A DNA stretch of 64,000 nt from Ostrinia nubilalis (taxonomy: Eukaryota > Arthropoda > Insecta > Lepidoptera > Crambidae): the NCBI RefSeq assembly GCF_963855985.1, contig NC_087099.1:3874001-3938000 (forward strand). Direction: 5' to 3'. The notes under the pieces were generated by a model. It was not told the origin of the DNA and ran no database searches. It was given only the letters and a program-made list of their open reading frames with translations. This document shows positions 23,349 to 33,971 of this stretch, one piece after another. How positions within the stretch are numbered: the first letter of the stretch is position 1; each line of letters begins with the position of its first letter. Position numbers and translations under genes: made by a program.

Positions 23349-23858
23349 TCACATACTCATCAAATTTTTAACCTCTATTTTACCTAGGGTTAAAAGTGAA
23401 TACAACTTTAAGCCCTTTAATTCCAGCGCCTGAACTGAATACGTCCCTACCAGCGACAATCTCTCATAGCTGACGTTACGGGCAAACTTGTGACCGCACA
23501 TTTTATGGGAAAACTCACAACACAATATCTCTTCGGATTTCAGGCAGGTGACGTGCGACAACTGCTGTATTGGAGTTGTTAACTCAAAAAGCTCTGACAA
23601 CTCAGGGTTGTCTTTCCACGATTTTCTAATTGGAACATTAATATAAAACCTTATAACAATACGAGGAAAACTATTAACGACTATTCTGTGGAAAAAGAAC
23701 TGGCTGAAAATAAAAATAAAAAACATTTTTCTGCGAGCACTGGCCGAATATTTTTGTTTAAACTTTTTTTTTTCAAGCCAGTATAAAAAAAATACCTGCC
23801 TGTATGTAAGCTGAAGCATAATTATTATGTAACAACTTGGCATTTTAACCCTATACAT
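23349..23858 (-). CDS. Hypothetical open frame of 169 codons, function unknown
   Basis: This is the longest open frame in the window outside the gypsy element. The N-terminal 70 residues are rich in K, F and I, as random A+T-rich DNA would give. The C-terminal part (with CCEFSHKMCGHKFARNVSYE) looks more protein-like and has several Cys and His, but forms no zinc-binding pattern I recognise. I see no promoter, intron structure or neighbour that supports it. It may be chance or a relic of a mobile element. Confidence 0.15.
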   Translation of the reverse strand: MYRVKMPSCYIIIMLQLTYRQVFFLYWLEKKKFKQKYSASARRKMFFIFIFSQFFFHRIVVNSFPRIVIRFYINVPIRKSWKDNPELSELFELTTPIQQLSHVTCLKSEEILCCEFSHKMCGHKFARNVSYERLSLVGTYSVQALELKGLKLYSLLTLGKIEVKNLMSM

Positions 23859-23915
23859 TAAAGTAGACTATAATAAGAGCTTGCTTTTTCGAACTAACCT
23901 TGACTTACACTCATA

Positions 23916-24155
23916 GGTAGTTGGTGGTAGGGCTTGTTCTAAGTCCGCCTGGCTAGCTACCACCATCTTACCTAAGTCTGTCGCCATAACAATAATGTTA
24001 ACAGCATTATTGTGTTCCGGCAGTTAGAGGTAAGATAGCCAGTTCCTCCGTGGTTGAGAATACCGGGTGAAGCTTGCTTCCACCTTCAGCCTGATCGTCA
24101 CATACCATCAGGTGAGATACAGGCCAAGAGCTTCCTCGTTGTGGATAAAAAAAAA
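23916..24155 (+). mobile_element. Non-LTR retrotransposon 3' end ending in A-run
   Basis: It begins tagttggtggtagggcttgt and continues through ctaccaccatcttacc, gtgttccggcagtt, aataccgggtgaagc and cttcctcgttgtggat into an A run. This is a dispersed 3'-end type. A partial inverted copy lies at 19190-19330. No coding frame survives. Confidence 0.8.
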
Positions 24156-24840
24156 TATCCTGAAAGATCATCGTCTAAAATGCAGATATTACTCATTTAT
24201 GTTTATGAAAAAAATAATTAATTTAAATTTACATTTTCTCAGTACGATCAGTCTTTTTATAACACATTTCGAGAGATATTCGTTTTTTTAGGAAATAATA
24301 GATTTTAATGAACACAAAATCTCTAAAACATTTGTACTAAAAATGTGGAAATTATAACCACAGACAGAGAAAGCATACACAATCCTATATTAATATCTCA
24401 TACAAGAGATGTCAGGCATACAGCAGGTGCCTGCGGTTTGCGGTCCGAAGTTGGAAATCCCTGAAATTCGCCTCGCCCTTATTATCTCAGACATAGAGTC
24501 GGTTTTCCAATACAACATAATAGTAATAACGAGAATATTTCACAAACTTTAGATTGATTTTATGCGATGCACATGGACCTTATTTGCTTATATTAAAGAG
24601 CTTTTTCAATGTTTCAGGCAGTAAATTGAAGGCGAATGGTACTATTACCAACTTTGACTGTCGCCTGCGGACAACCGTAAATGATTTTGTCTTCTAAAGC
24701 AAATTGAAATTTTTGCACTAATGTCTAGTGGTATGGAATTGCTTTGCAGTTTTCATTATTGTTTTGCCGAGAAAAGTGCCAATACAAAACAGAAGTCATT
24801 TCTTAAACTACTGTGAGCTAATCTATCTATCGAGGGACGT
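24156..24840. other. No gene seen
   Basis: A+T-rich spacer. Confidence 0.35.
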
Positions 24841-24993
24841 AGTATGATCCCCACTCGATGGACTGACTATCTAACTAAATGTTGCCAGAAGTACCTGGAT
24901 TAGGGATGCACAGGACCGATCGATGTGGAAATCTTTGGGGCAAAGGTCTGGAAGAAGGTCCAATAGTCAGTCTTTGGAATAAACGAACGAACA
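24841..24993 (+). mobile_element. Non-LTR 3' end, (GAAC)-ended family
   Basis: It decodes to a degenerate TRWTDYLTK and DRSMWKSLG block. It ends in aataaacgaacgaac in place of the usual ggctgaaacgaacgaac. Confidence 0.8.
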
Positions 24994-25560
24994 ATGAACA
25001 TGCTATCTGTAATTTAAAAACGCCCTTTTTATTTTGATAATGGTTCACAAAAATGAATATAAGATAATTATATAATTTTTTGCACCCCCTTACTCTTTCT
25101 GCATGACCCGTGGTTGACTGGCAGAGAATGCCATCCGGCATTAAGTCCGCCACAGTGCATTGTTACTATGTGTGCTAAAAGTTTAAATAAATAAATAATT
25201 GTGAACTTTTACTTGGACCTCGCTACCAATACTTTTCCTATTTTATAAAAACTTATTTACAAAATTGGTTTTGTAACAAATTATTGACCTAAATTAAAAG
25301 GATATTAAAACATGGCCAAGGTCCTAATCAATAACAATTATAATTGTGGCCACTTCAAAAGTTGCAATGAAATTCGCCAAGGTGTTCGTTATTTTGGTAT
25401 CATTTATATACTTTTCTCACGCGTGCAATTTATTTGAATGCAAAATGCAAACCAGCACTGGAACAATACTTGATTGTTTAATTAACACTGACGAAGGTCT
25501 TTTATTGTCCAGTAGAGTTCAGTAAATAATAATTTTATTTTTGCCGTTGGGGCAGAAAAG
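24994..25560. other. No gene seen
   Basis: A+T-rich spacer. Confidence 0.3.
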
Positions 25561-25760
25561 TTCTCAAGTGGCGCCCATGGGCGGGGGACATAGCGTGGGC
25601 AGGCGGTAGGCCTGGGTCCTACCACTAGGTCGACCAACGATCTAGTGAAGGTTGCGGAATTGCCTGGATGCAGGCAGCGCAAGACTGGTCATTGTTGAAA
25701 TCATTGAGAGAGTCCTCTATCCAGTAGTGGACGTCATTTGGCTGAAACGAACAGACGAAC
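25561..25760 (+). mobile_element. Non-LTR 3' end, (GAAC)-ended family
   Basis: Contains ggcgggggacatagcgtggg, then ctaggtcgaccaacgatcta and ggctgaaacgaacagacgaa. The reading frame is broken. It is one of the longer copies of this family. Confidence 0.8.
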
Positions 25761-25937
25761 GATATTATACTATTCTATTAGAGGAAAATCATACTAACAT
25801 TTTGCCACCCATGGAATCTGAATACGTAATACCTGGCATTATAAATAGTCCTGTGCGATATCCACTACTGGCCAGGGGCTCTATCATTGTGATATAAATT
25901 GTCACAAAGTTGAATCGTGTAAGAAGTAATTAGTAAT

Positions 25938-26208
25938 TCCATCCCCATCACTTAGATGGTTGGCAGTCCACAACAGTACGTTTCTCTAGAAACTTCCTGC
26001 CCCGTACAACCAAACTGTGGAATGGACTGTCGTCTGCGGTGTTTCCGGATGGATACGACCTGCAAGCTTTCAAGAGGAGAGCGTATCTTCACCTTAAAGG
26101 CCGGCAACGCACCTGTAACGCCCCTGGGTCTGCGGGTGTCTATGGGCGACGGTAATCACTTACCATCAGGTGATCCGTCTGCTCGTTTGCCTCCTGTCAC
26201 ATAAAAAA
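25938..26208 (+). mobile_element. Non-LTR retrotransposon 3' end, CR1/jockey-like C-terminus
   Basis: A frame through this stretch reads an FLPRTTKLWNGLSSAVFPDG-like block followed by AFKRRAYLHLKGRQRTC. This is the extreme C-terminus of a reverse-transcriptase polyprotein of the CR1/jockey kind. A short 3' UTR (gacggtaatcacttaccatc, then aggtgatccgtctgctcg) ends in an A run. It is 5'-truncated. Confidence 0.85.
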
Positions 26209-26779
26209 ATAATTAGATCATTCAATTGATCAAAATTTAATTTGATTTAAAACGGTAAATAACCTATTAGATAGAGAGCCAAACCGTAATTTCTCTTGGG
26301 TTCAATTCCCAGTCGGGTTTCAATCGCTGAGAAAATTACTTGTGGTTATTTTCAGTTTGATTAGGGCATTACACTTCTGTTCCAGTAAGAACGTGATTAG
26401 CTAGAATACATTTTTCGGCCATTTATTACCGACATTGTAAACATTGTGGCATCTATACTGTTTGTAATAAGTACGGTTTGGCAACAAAAAAATATAATTT
26501 GATGGGCTGTCGACTCTACACTGTACCTCTGTTCCTTAAAATTTCAGAAATCAGTAGGTACTTAGATATAATACCTCCATAAGATTTATTTGCAAAATAC
26601 ATAATAGGTGACACATGGATGTTATGTAGGTGCACTCAAATCAAATAAGTACTTAATTCAGTGCTTAGGCCCTTTTTATGGCGCTTAAACTACGATTATA
26701 TGATTCAAAAATATCTTAACTTATCCGTACATAGATACTGCTTTACTATATTATAAATCCTACCATTAAGACAATAATA
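26209..26779. other. No gene; possible tRNA-like piece
   Basis: tgggttcaattcccagtcgg near 26306-26330 carries a B-box-like GGTTCAATTCC, probably a SINE remnant. The rest is plain A+T-rich sequence. Confidence 0.3.
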
Positions 26780-27871
26780 CAGTGTGAGTCACGTTAAAGT
26801 GTACATATGAAAATAGATGAAACTAGACCTATTTTTATCTACAAAAAAGAGGCCAAAAAATTTTTGAGATTTTTTTTAAATTTTTTATAGAATTTTTTTT
26901 CTTCCAATTACTTATTGTAAAGAAAACGTAATAACTTTTAATTATCCTGATAAAATAAAAACAGTAATAATGCTAAATAACAGGCGATACTAAAAAATAC
27001 ATAAAATACACAAAAAATGCCAACAAATAATAAAAAATGATACTTTTTGAAAAAAATCTGCTTTTAAATTCGTGTTTTTTTGGTTATTTGATAAATTTCT
27101 CCAAAAAATGCCCCTATAACCGGTGGTTTTTATTACTTTGTATTATTCTCTATCGTATTACCTTCGTAAAACCAAAAATCGCATGTCTCTATCCCTATCA
27201 CAACATTTGCTATGATCGTTTGAACAAAGGCCTGCCACAACATTATTCTCCGCTACAGGTAGAGACAATTTTAATTTTAACTAAAATGCTTATTTTACTT
27301 CGAAATCTTTTGTTTTTATTTGAAATCTAACTTGTCTTTATCAAAATTACAAATCTAGAGCCATTTTCAGTTTCGTTGTTAACGAAGCGTTGAATGGCGC
27401 GCCCGGAGAGGCTTACTTCAAACGATCATTGCAAACGTTGTGATAGGGATAGAGACATGCGATTTTTGGTTTTACGAAGGCAATACGATAGAGAATAATA
27501 CAAAGTAATAAAAACTACCAGTTATAGGGCATTTTTTGTAGAAATTTATCAAATAACCAAAAAAACACGAATTTAATAGCAGATTTTTTTCAAAAAGTAT
27601 CATTTTTTACTATTTGTTGGCATTTTTTGTGTATTTTATGTATTTTTTTAGTATTGCCTGTTATTTAGCATTATTACTGTTTTTATTTTATCAGGATATA
27701 CCGCTTAGTTTAAAAGTTATTACGTTTTCTTTACAATAAGTAATTGGAAGAAAAAAAATTCTATAAAAAATTAAAAAAAAATCTCAAAAATTTTTTGACC
27801 TCTTTTTTGTCGATAAAAATAGGTCTAGTTTCATTTATTTTCATATGTACACTTTAACGTGACTCACACTG
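26780..27871. mobile_element. 1.09-kb long-inverted-repeat element with TA target duplication
   Basis: The ends are cagtgtgagtcacgttaaag and its complement, flanked by TA on both sides. The arms are about 26780-27224 and 27417-27871 (roughly 445 and 455 bp) with high identity and a few small indels. The spacer is about 192 bp. TA duplication and inverted ends suit a Tc1/mariner-mobilised element. No transposase is encoded, and the open frame at 27037-27330 lies across arm and spacer, so it is not evidence of a gene. A transcript through it would form a very long hairpin RNA. Confidence 0.93.
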
Positions 27872-28556
27872 TATATAATTTCCAAAGGATATTAGAGACA
27901 ATCGACACATTTCTAGTTCGTCGAGTCTAGTAATCCTAATGCCTATTGTTTGATTCCCTCGTTACTAAGATCAGCTTGATCAAGGTATAATAAAATACTT
28001 AATCGTAAGATAATACCTAAAACCGATTAGATAGAGCTTTGATGTGACAGCCTTGTACAATGCTAAGTAGGTATAAGCTGCTTAACTATAAAAGATTAGC
28101 TATATTAATTGATAGTTTATGTAATAAACATCGTTATATTAATTTAGTTAGTTACATATACGTAGGTAAGTAGGGTTTTTTAGGTATTCTTATTGAGACG
28201 ACAATAGCCCAAAGGTGTCGGCATTGGTATGGTCTGTTGCTATGAACCCGCTCCTAATATTTTTTAAGTTTTACTTGTTATTTAAAACAAATAGACTAAT
28301 TTAAACAGGTTTTAACGCGATACGCGGATAGGTAACATTGAAATATTACCTGTATTTGCCTGACGTTTTTCAATTATGCACCGCGAAAGTTTAAAATTAA
28401 TTATAACAAATAGACTGTCTGTTAGCTTCCCCAGCTAAGCTAAATATAAATAATATGCTTGTTAGTTCTCCAAAACAGCTTAAAGGTATTCGAATTGGCA
28501 GTCCATCATTGAACCCGTTAAGCTATTAATATCCCTGAAGTAGTATGTATAAGATA
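27872..28556. other. No gene seen
   Basis: A+T-rich spacer with no repeat ends recognised. Confidence 0.35.
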
Positions 28557-28809
28557 CTAGCTGACCCGGCGAACTTGAAATGTCTGTCGCCCGTATTCAA
28601 GCAGCAAATCGAACGCACAGCGTTGAATAGATCTCTGTGATTGGTTCGTGTGTCATCCAATGCGTCCACGTGCACTGTGAGACCTCATAGTAATGTTTGT
28701 GAATACGTATGTATGTTCATCAGAAATAGTCGGTCTAGTAGTTTCGGAACTTATCTAACTACAAACAAACAATGAAAAATCTTTTCTCTTTTTATAATAT
28801 TAGTGTCGA
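28557..28809 (-). mobile_element. Helitron-like element, third family, with nested MITE fragment
   Basis: On the minus strand it ends gttcgccgggtcagctag followed by T, a CTAG Helitron 3' end with GC-rich sequence before it. The opposite end near 28809 is less clear. Inside, about 28590-28710 (cccgtattcaagc ... gtttgtgaatacg) matches the MITE at 39044-39249, so a MITE lies within the Helitron. Confidence 0.65.
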
Positions 28810-29483
28810 AATAATAGAAAAACAAAACCTTTCTGAAGTCTCCTACACGCTATAACTAAGTATATGCGTACGTCCATGCCCAACAGCGCTTAATTCAAAC
28901 AAATATATTTCCCCAGACATATTCTCGGTGCAATGGTTTAGTTTATTTTCCGTGGAACCGAGCGAAATCCTAAATGAGACTGGGGTTTTTTTCATCACTT
29001 TTTAGTATTCCGTAGCGTAATTAGAAAAACGGAACGGACTTCATAATGTTTTCCAATGCTTTGTTTCGCGGATTATTGGACTCATTTAGTCCGTTATCTA
29101 TGTTAATATAGGTATAATAATATCCAGAAATTAGATTTTAATAAGAGCGGAGAGTCCTGGTGTTCTGTAATAGTACAGGCTCGCAGCCTAGCTCAGACAC
29201 CAGTCTCCCGCAATCTAAGCGTCTGTCCACTACATTTAATTGTAATTTAAGATAATCACCTCACATTGTAAACCTTTAGATTTAGATTGTGGAGAAAATA
29301 AATAAGAATTTATTTATTATTATTTATTAACATTGTGCTGCAGTTACGAGTATGTAGGGGCGGTCTAGTTCAAACTTCTCTTAAATTTTCATCGACACCG
29401 CTTGTCAGGCACTTAAATGGGTATTTGCACCATTTATCATTCCAAAATCACAACATTTTAAGAAAGTTTTTTTTTCTTTAAAA
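28810..29483. other. No gene seen
   Basis: Mostly A+T-rich. A more balanced stretch at 29150-29230 has no frame I recognise. Confidence 0.35.
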
Positions 29484-29614
29484 CTTAGGCATGGTTGACT
29501 TAGACCATCTTACTTTAACTTTGACAAAGACAAAAATCTGTCAAACTCTATACAAAAAGCACTGGTTATCGTTATAGTTACCGTTAAAGTTAGGTGGTGC
29601 AACTCGGCCTTAGT
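29484..29614. mobile_element. M1 MITE copy, inverted relative to 44042-44168
   Basis: It starts ttaggcatggttgac and ends aggtggtgcaactcggcctt. Internally it carries the complement of the family core (tttgacaaagacaaaaatct). The left end is the more diverged. Confidence 0.8.
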
Positions 29615-30051
29615 GTTCAATCTACAACTAATAAATTAAGTTCTCTATTTTGCCATAGAGATATCTTCGGCTCTACAATTTCAATATCGTTTTTACAGCT
29701 CATTAAAGAACGCCTATTTATTGATTGCTGGTGTCAATTTAAATAACTTACTACTTAAACTTAAAATTTTACAAGCTACGGAACCAACATCACGTGACGT
29801 GTTCTCCAACTTATCTGTTTTAACACAGACAGCTGAAGCAACGCTAGAATTAACACTTAAGCTTTGGGACTAGCTCTTGAAATGTAAATGTAGTGTCAAA
29901 AGTATTTAATGACGCTCCGACACACGTTTGTGGACGATGTGCTTTGTAAAACTATGTTATTTTGTGAATAAAAATGTGTTTTGGTGTGTAAGAATATTTG
30001 CAATATAAATACAAGATGTAATGTTAAAAGTGTACGCCTGAAAAGGTAGAA
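29615..30051. other. No gene; poly(A)-signal-like context
   Basis: gaataaaaatgtgttttggt at about 29968 combines AATAAA with a G/T-rich downstream sequence. This is a plausible but unproven polyadenylation context on the plus strand. No upstream coding frame supports it. Confidence 0.25.
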
Positions 30052-30146
30052 TTTAAGGTTCGGCCAAACCAACGCGTGCAGTCTGCGTGCAATGGCGATG
30101 GCGATTTCTACTGATCGCCATCTTCGCCGTTTGGTCGAACCTTAAG
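30052..30146. mobile_element. Small inverted-repeat element
   Basis: ttaaggttcggccaaac pairs with gtttggtcgaaccttaa. The interior is also partly self-complementary (tggcgatgg / ctgatcgcca). About 95 bp in all. Probably a MITE. Confidence 0.75.
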
Positions 30147-30202
30147 AGATGCTGCTGCTCTTAGATCCCTGCCAAGTGTCGATGCGCTTTCCGATTCGTC
30201 CT

Positions 30203-30347
30203 CCCACAAGGTGGACCGACGACCTCATAAAGGTAGCAGGAAGGCGCTGGATGCAGGCCGCTATCAATCGGTCAGTATGGAAATCATTGGGGGAGGCCTA
30301 TGTCCAACAGTGGACGTTTTATGACTGAAATTATGATGATGATGATT
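30203..30347 (+). mobile_element. RTE-like retrotransposon 3' end
   Basis: A well-preserved C-terminal block: aaggtggaccgacgacctca, taaaggtagcaggaaggcgc, cagtatggaaatcattgggg, then a (GATGAT)n tail. It lies just outside the 3' LTR of the gypsy element. Confidence 0.93.
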
Positions 30348-30364
30348 TTAAGTGTCAAAATTTA

Positions 30365-30371
30365 CTTATAC
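30365..30371. repeat. Candidate target-site duplication, left
   Basis: cttatac, matched exactly at 34666-34672. Seven bases is longer than the 4-6 usual for gypsy elements, so part of the match may be chance. Confidence 0.45.
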
Positions 30372-30790
30372 GAACTTTTGTAACCGAAGTTCTTACAGGT
30401 ACTCGTACATATTATATAGGTAAAGACTTATTTCTTGCATAGTATGTACTTATATAAGACTATTAGTCTATTCATTCATTCTCTAGGATCGGCAAAATGA
30501 AACAATGTGTTGCTCTTGTAAAGTAGTGATATTTTCAACAATATTCTATCATCTATTCACACAGTAATTGTTTACGAATCACAACAGAGAAACGACATTT
30601 AAAGTTAATTCATCAGCTTGTCGATTCCTTTAAAATTATAATACATTTTCATCTTCTAAATTAATAAAATTTTCACTTTAATAACACCATGTCAAATGTC
30701 ACATGTCACATGTCAACATGAAAAAAAAGAAAAGTAGCTCTGCTCTCTGCCTAATTAAAAAAACAACTAAAGAGGATTTATTCTCTTATA
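30372..30790 (-). repeat. 3' LTR of the gypsy element (outer end inferred)
   Basis: The inner boundary is firm: it follows the polypurine tract and begins TATAAGAGAATAAATCC, with TATA-like and AATAAA words. Its first 113 bases (30790-30678) equal 34665-34553. The outer boundary at 30372 is inferred from cttatac at 30365-30371 matching the sequence beyond the other LTR. An alternative is a minimal 113-bp LTR ending at 30678, but no flanking duplication supports that. Confidence 0.6.
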
Positions 30791-30801
30791 TCTCCCCCCC
30801 T
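30791..30801 (-). promoter_or_regulatory. Polypurine tract for plus-strand DNA priming
   Basis: On the minus strand AGGGGGGGAGA directly precedes the 3' LTR start (TATAAGAG). It lies about 48 bp beyond the pol stop, the expected position of the RNase H-resistant primer. Confidence 0.85.
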
Positions 30802-30848
30802 AGGTAGGAAAATTTTCCCATGAAAATTTTCACTAAGTAACCACACAT

Positions 30849-33800
30849 TCACGTTAGGGATAAACAATTCACATCATCGTCCTGTGTAGCAATAGGAATG
30901 AGCTTTGTGATATGGAAAAGATTTGACTCCAACTTCTTATGACCTGTATTAATCTTGTATATTGATTGTGATATTTTTTCCTCAATTTTAAACGGTCCAA
31001 TCCTTAGCTCATCCAATTTTTTTCTGTTTAATTTATGTCCATTTTCAACATATACCATATCACCTTTATTAAAATTAAAATGTTTTCTATCTCTGTCCAT
31101 CACTCTCTTATTATATTCATGTGATAAAATAGATCTTTCAAATGCAATTTTTCTGTCCTTTACCCAATCATCTGTCTTTTTTCCTGACTTCAGTTCATTT
31201 GGTAGGAACGAGACATCTGTACCATCCAGCAGGTATCTCGGCGCAAAGCCAGTAACTGTATGTTCAGTATCATTATATTTACTCACACAGTTATGAGCAA
31301 TTGTTGTCCATGCTGTTGTATTTGGTTTCTCATTAATCTTGCATCTTATTTTATTTACTAGTGTTTGGTTCAGCCTTTCGTTAAGTCCATTTGAAAAAGG
31401 CGAGTTAACTGCGGTGAAAAGCAGCGTAATTGACTTTCCATTTAAAAAATCCTTAAATTCCTTCGAGTTGATTCCAGGATATTGGTCTGTAAGAACCATG
31501 CCAATTTCATTACAATAAGGAACGTTATTTATCAGCTTTATAAAGTCTCTTGCGCTCTGTGTCTTCGAAGTCACTATATACGCGTATCTAGTAAAGTGAT
31601 CCACTAACAGGTGTAAGTATCTTTTCGTTGATCGAGACCCTCCAAATCCTCCTATCGTGTCTATTGACACAATTTCAAATGGTTTAGAAGCAGGACCTAA
31701 GTGCGACATTAAACCATATTTAACTTGTCCTCTTGTCTTATTTTTTATACATATTTCACACTTTTTGCATAAATCGCTAATATTCTTTGTTAAATTCCTC
31801 GCTGTATAAAACTTTCCTATCTTCTTTTGCATTTGTTTAATACCTATATGACACATATCTTCATGAATTTGTTTTATTGACTTCATACTGAATTCTTCTG
31901 ATAGTATAATCTTCTCTTGTTTCTTTACTTTCTTAAAATATACGTTATGTTTGTGTAATAATGAGTCCTTATATTTTTGTATATCTTCATTCTCTTCTTG
32001 ATCTATTATTATGTCATCTAATGTTATTATATTTATGACTTTTAACTGTTCATCTAAATCTTTATTTGCTTCTAAAACTGGGTTTCTGCTTAAGCAATCT
32101 GCCTCTAAATTTTCTTTTCCAGGAGCATATCTTATCTTAAAGTCATATTGTGACAGATAGTAAACTAAGTCCCCCAATTCTTCATCTGTTCTGGATTTAA
32201 TATTCAGATTCTCTAACGGTTTGTGATCTGAATACACTATGAACGATTTACCTATTAGCCAGTACTGCCAGTATCTTATTGCTTCTTTAATGGCCAAACA
32301 TTCTAAGTATACAGCCTTTTTTTTCTTTTGTGCCTCATTTAGTTTCTTCGAGAAGTATGCAACAGGCTTTTCTTTCCCATCTGGCTGTATTTGCTTTAAC
32401 ACCGCTCCGATTCCTTCCAGTGATGCATCTGTATATATATTTATCGGCAAGTCCTTATCATAGATTTCTAAGATTGGTTGTGAGCACAACAATTTTTTTA
32501 TCTTCTCAAAAGCACTTTGACAGTCTGCTGTCCAGATGAACTTCTGATTTTTCCTCAGTAAATTATGAAGTGGTTCTAAAATGATCGAGCTGTTCGGTAT
32601 ATATTCTCGATAAAAATTTACTTTTCCTAGAAGTTGCCTGACATTTTTCTGAGTCTTCGGAGTTGGGAAATCCCTTAATGAAGCTAGATTGTCTCTTACT
32701 GGTCGAACTGTGTTATTTTGTATTATATGCCCCAGATACTTTACTGAATTTGTAGCAAACTTACATTTCGTAAATTTAAGTCTGAAACCTTCTTTTTTAA
32801 TCGCATCTAACAACTGTGATAAATGTTTTATATGTTCAGAATAGGATTTTGAATAAACCAAAATGTCATCTATGAAATTGACAGTAAAATCTGTCAATTT
32901 ATACTTCCTTAGTATATTACTTAATACCCTTTGAAATATCGCTGAAGATGTCTTCAAACCAAAAGGTAAGCATGTCCACTGGTAATGACCTTCTTGTGTC
33001 ACAAACGCAGTCTTTTTTCTATCTTCGATTCGCAGGGGAATAGACCAGAATGCAGAATTTATATCTAATGATGAAAAATACTTGCAGTTTCTTGTCTTTG
33101 TTACTAGGTCTTCAATTAGCGGAAATGGCTGAGCCTGAGGAACTACTATTTTGTTTAAATCTCTGAAATCAATACACAATCTGGTCTTACTATTGTCTTC
33201 TTTTTTGAAAGCTAAAGTCACTGGTGCTGCAAATGGACTGTACGATTCCTCTATAAGGTTCCTTTGGAGTAATTTTCCTACTTGCTCCTCTATTTCTTTT
33301 TTATCCTCTATTGAACATCTATAAGGTCTCTTACAGCAATATTTATCAACAAGTAGGTCAATACGTGCTTCATAGTCTGTTACTGTTCCAATGTCGTATT
33401 TATCCTTTGCAAAGCACGATCTATATTTATTAACCAGCTCATTTATTTCAATTTTTTGCTGACTATTTAAATGACTCAGATCCATAGTAAAATCCTCTTC
33501 CTTTACATGTTCATTAAAATTTATTAGATTGTAGTTGGTATCGTTCTGTTTCATTTCATTAGAATCGTTTTCTTGGTGTAATTCCTCCTTTGCAAAGTCT
33601 TCTGCCTTTTGGAAGATTTTCAAATTTTCATCTTGGATCAAATTAAATTCTTTTATCATATCTAGTCCAATTAAGAAATCATATTTGAAGTCTTTACCAT
33701 CCACAATATAAACATCTATTGTTTTCTCTATATCCAATATCTTTATTTTTATTGTTGTCAAACCTTTTGTGTCTTTAACACCATTAATTGTTAATAGCTT

Positions 33801-33971
33801 GGCACTCTTTCTACCACTCTTTCTACCATTTCCTCCTTCTTTTATCTTTAAAAATTTTGAATTAATCAAAGAAATGTTAGAGCCCGAATCGTATATGCCA
33901 AATATATCAATTTTTCCTTCTACTGTCAGTTTGACTTTAATTAATGGTGTTATTATTCGTTTTTTTGTTCG
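30849..33971 (-). CDS. pol: Gypsy-type Pol: protease, reverse transcriptase, RNase H, integrase
   Basis: This is a 1040-codon frame with no internal stop, entered from gag by -1 frameshift. Numbering starts after the stop at 33972-33974. Protease has YDSGSN (active site D28-S29-G30). RT has SLDINSAF (D303), LPFGL (335-339) and FIDD (D368, D369). RNase H has TDAS (D515), E557, YSDHKPL (D582) and EADCLSR (D625). The integrase zinc finger is H703-X4-H708-X29-C738-X2-C741, and the core is D771, D829 and E865 with exact D-35-E spacing. A C-terminal GPF motif lies at 992-994. All the catalytic residues I looked for are present. No chromodomain or env follows. An open-frame call starting at 33869 uses a TTG and would cut off the protease active site, so the frame is longer. 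It shares about 20 bp with gag. The encoded enzymes look functional by sequence, but the element lacks 5' parts needed for its own mobility. Confidence 0.96.
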   Translation of the reverse strand, partial: RTKKRIITPLIKVKLTVEGKIDIFGIYDSGSNISLINSKFLKIKEGGNGRKSGRKSAKLLTINGVKDTKGLTTIKIKILDIEKTIDVYIVDGKDFKYDFLIGLDMIKEFNLIQDENLKIFQKAEDFAKEELHQENDSNEMKQNDTNYNLINFNEHVKEEDFTMDLSHLNSQQKIEINELVNKYRSCFAKDKYDIGTVTDYEARIDLLVDKYCCKRPYRCSIEDKKEIEEQVGKLLQRNLIEESYSPFAAPVTLAFKKEDNSKTRLCIDFRDLNKIVVPQAQPFPLIEDLVTKTRNCKYFSSLDINSAFWSIPLRIEDRKKTAFVTQEGHYQWTCLPFGLKTSSAIFQRVLSNILRKYKLTDFTVNFIDDILVYSKSYSEHIKHLSQLLDAIKKEGFRLKFTKCKFATNSVKYLGHIIQNNTVRPVRDNLASLRDFPTPKTQKNVRQLLGKVNFYREYIPNSSIILEPLHNLLRKNQKFIWTADCQSAFEKIKKLLCSQPILEIYDKDLPINIYTDASLEGIGAVLKQIQPDGKEKPVAYFSKKLNEAQKKKKAVYLECLAIKEAIRYWQYWLIGKSFIVYSDHKPLENLNIKSRTDEELGDLVYYLSQYDFKIRYAPGKENLEADCLSRNPVLEANKDLDEQLKVINIITLDDIIIDQEENEDIQKYKDSLLHKHNVYFKKVKKQEKIILSEEFSMKSIKQIHEDMCHIGIKQMQKKIGKFYTARNLTKNISDLCKKCEICIKNKTRGQVKYGLMSHLGPASKPFEIVSIDTIGGFGGSRSTKRYLHLLVDHFTRYAYIVTSKTQSARDFIKLINNVPYCNEIGMVLTDQYPGINSKEFKDFLNGKSITLLFTAVNSPFSNGLNERLNQTLVNKIRCKINEKPNTTAWTTIAHNCVSKYNDTEHTVTGFAPRYLLDGTDVSFLPNELKSGKKTDDWVKDRKIAFERSILSHEYNKRVMDRDRKHFNFNKGDMVYVENGHKLNRKKLDELRIGPFKIEEKISQSIYKINTGHKKLESNLFHITKLIPIATQDDDVNCLSLT

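Noticed and set aside
23349..23858. Calling this frame a confident gene
   Set aside because: No motif, start context or exon structure supports it. It is listed only as a low-confidence frame.
27037..27330. 97-codon open frame in the long inverted repeat
   Set aside because: It spans one arm and the spacer, has no recognisable motif and is explained by A+T-rich inverted sequence.
30678..30790. A complete 113-bp minimal LTR
   Set aside because: No flanking duplication fits that boundary, no primer binding site follows the other copy, and gag lacks its start. A truncated longer LTR explains more. It is kept as an alternative.
30955..31296. 113-codon plus-strand frame opposite pol, and 32239-32539, 33769-34005 and 34305-34556
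   Set aside because: Antisense shadows of the gypsy pol and gag.
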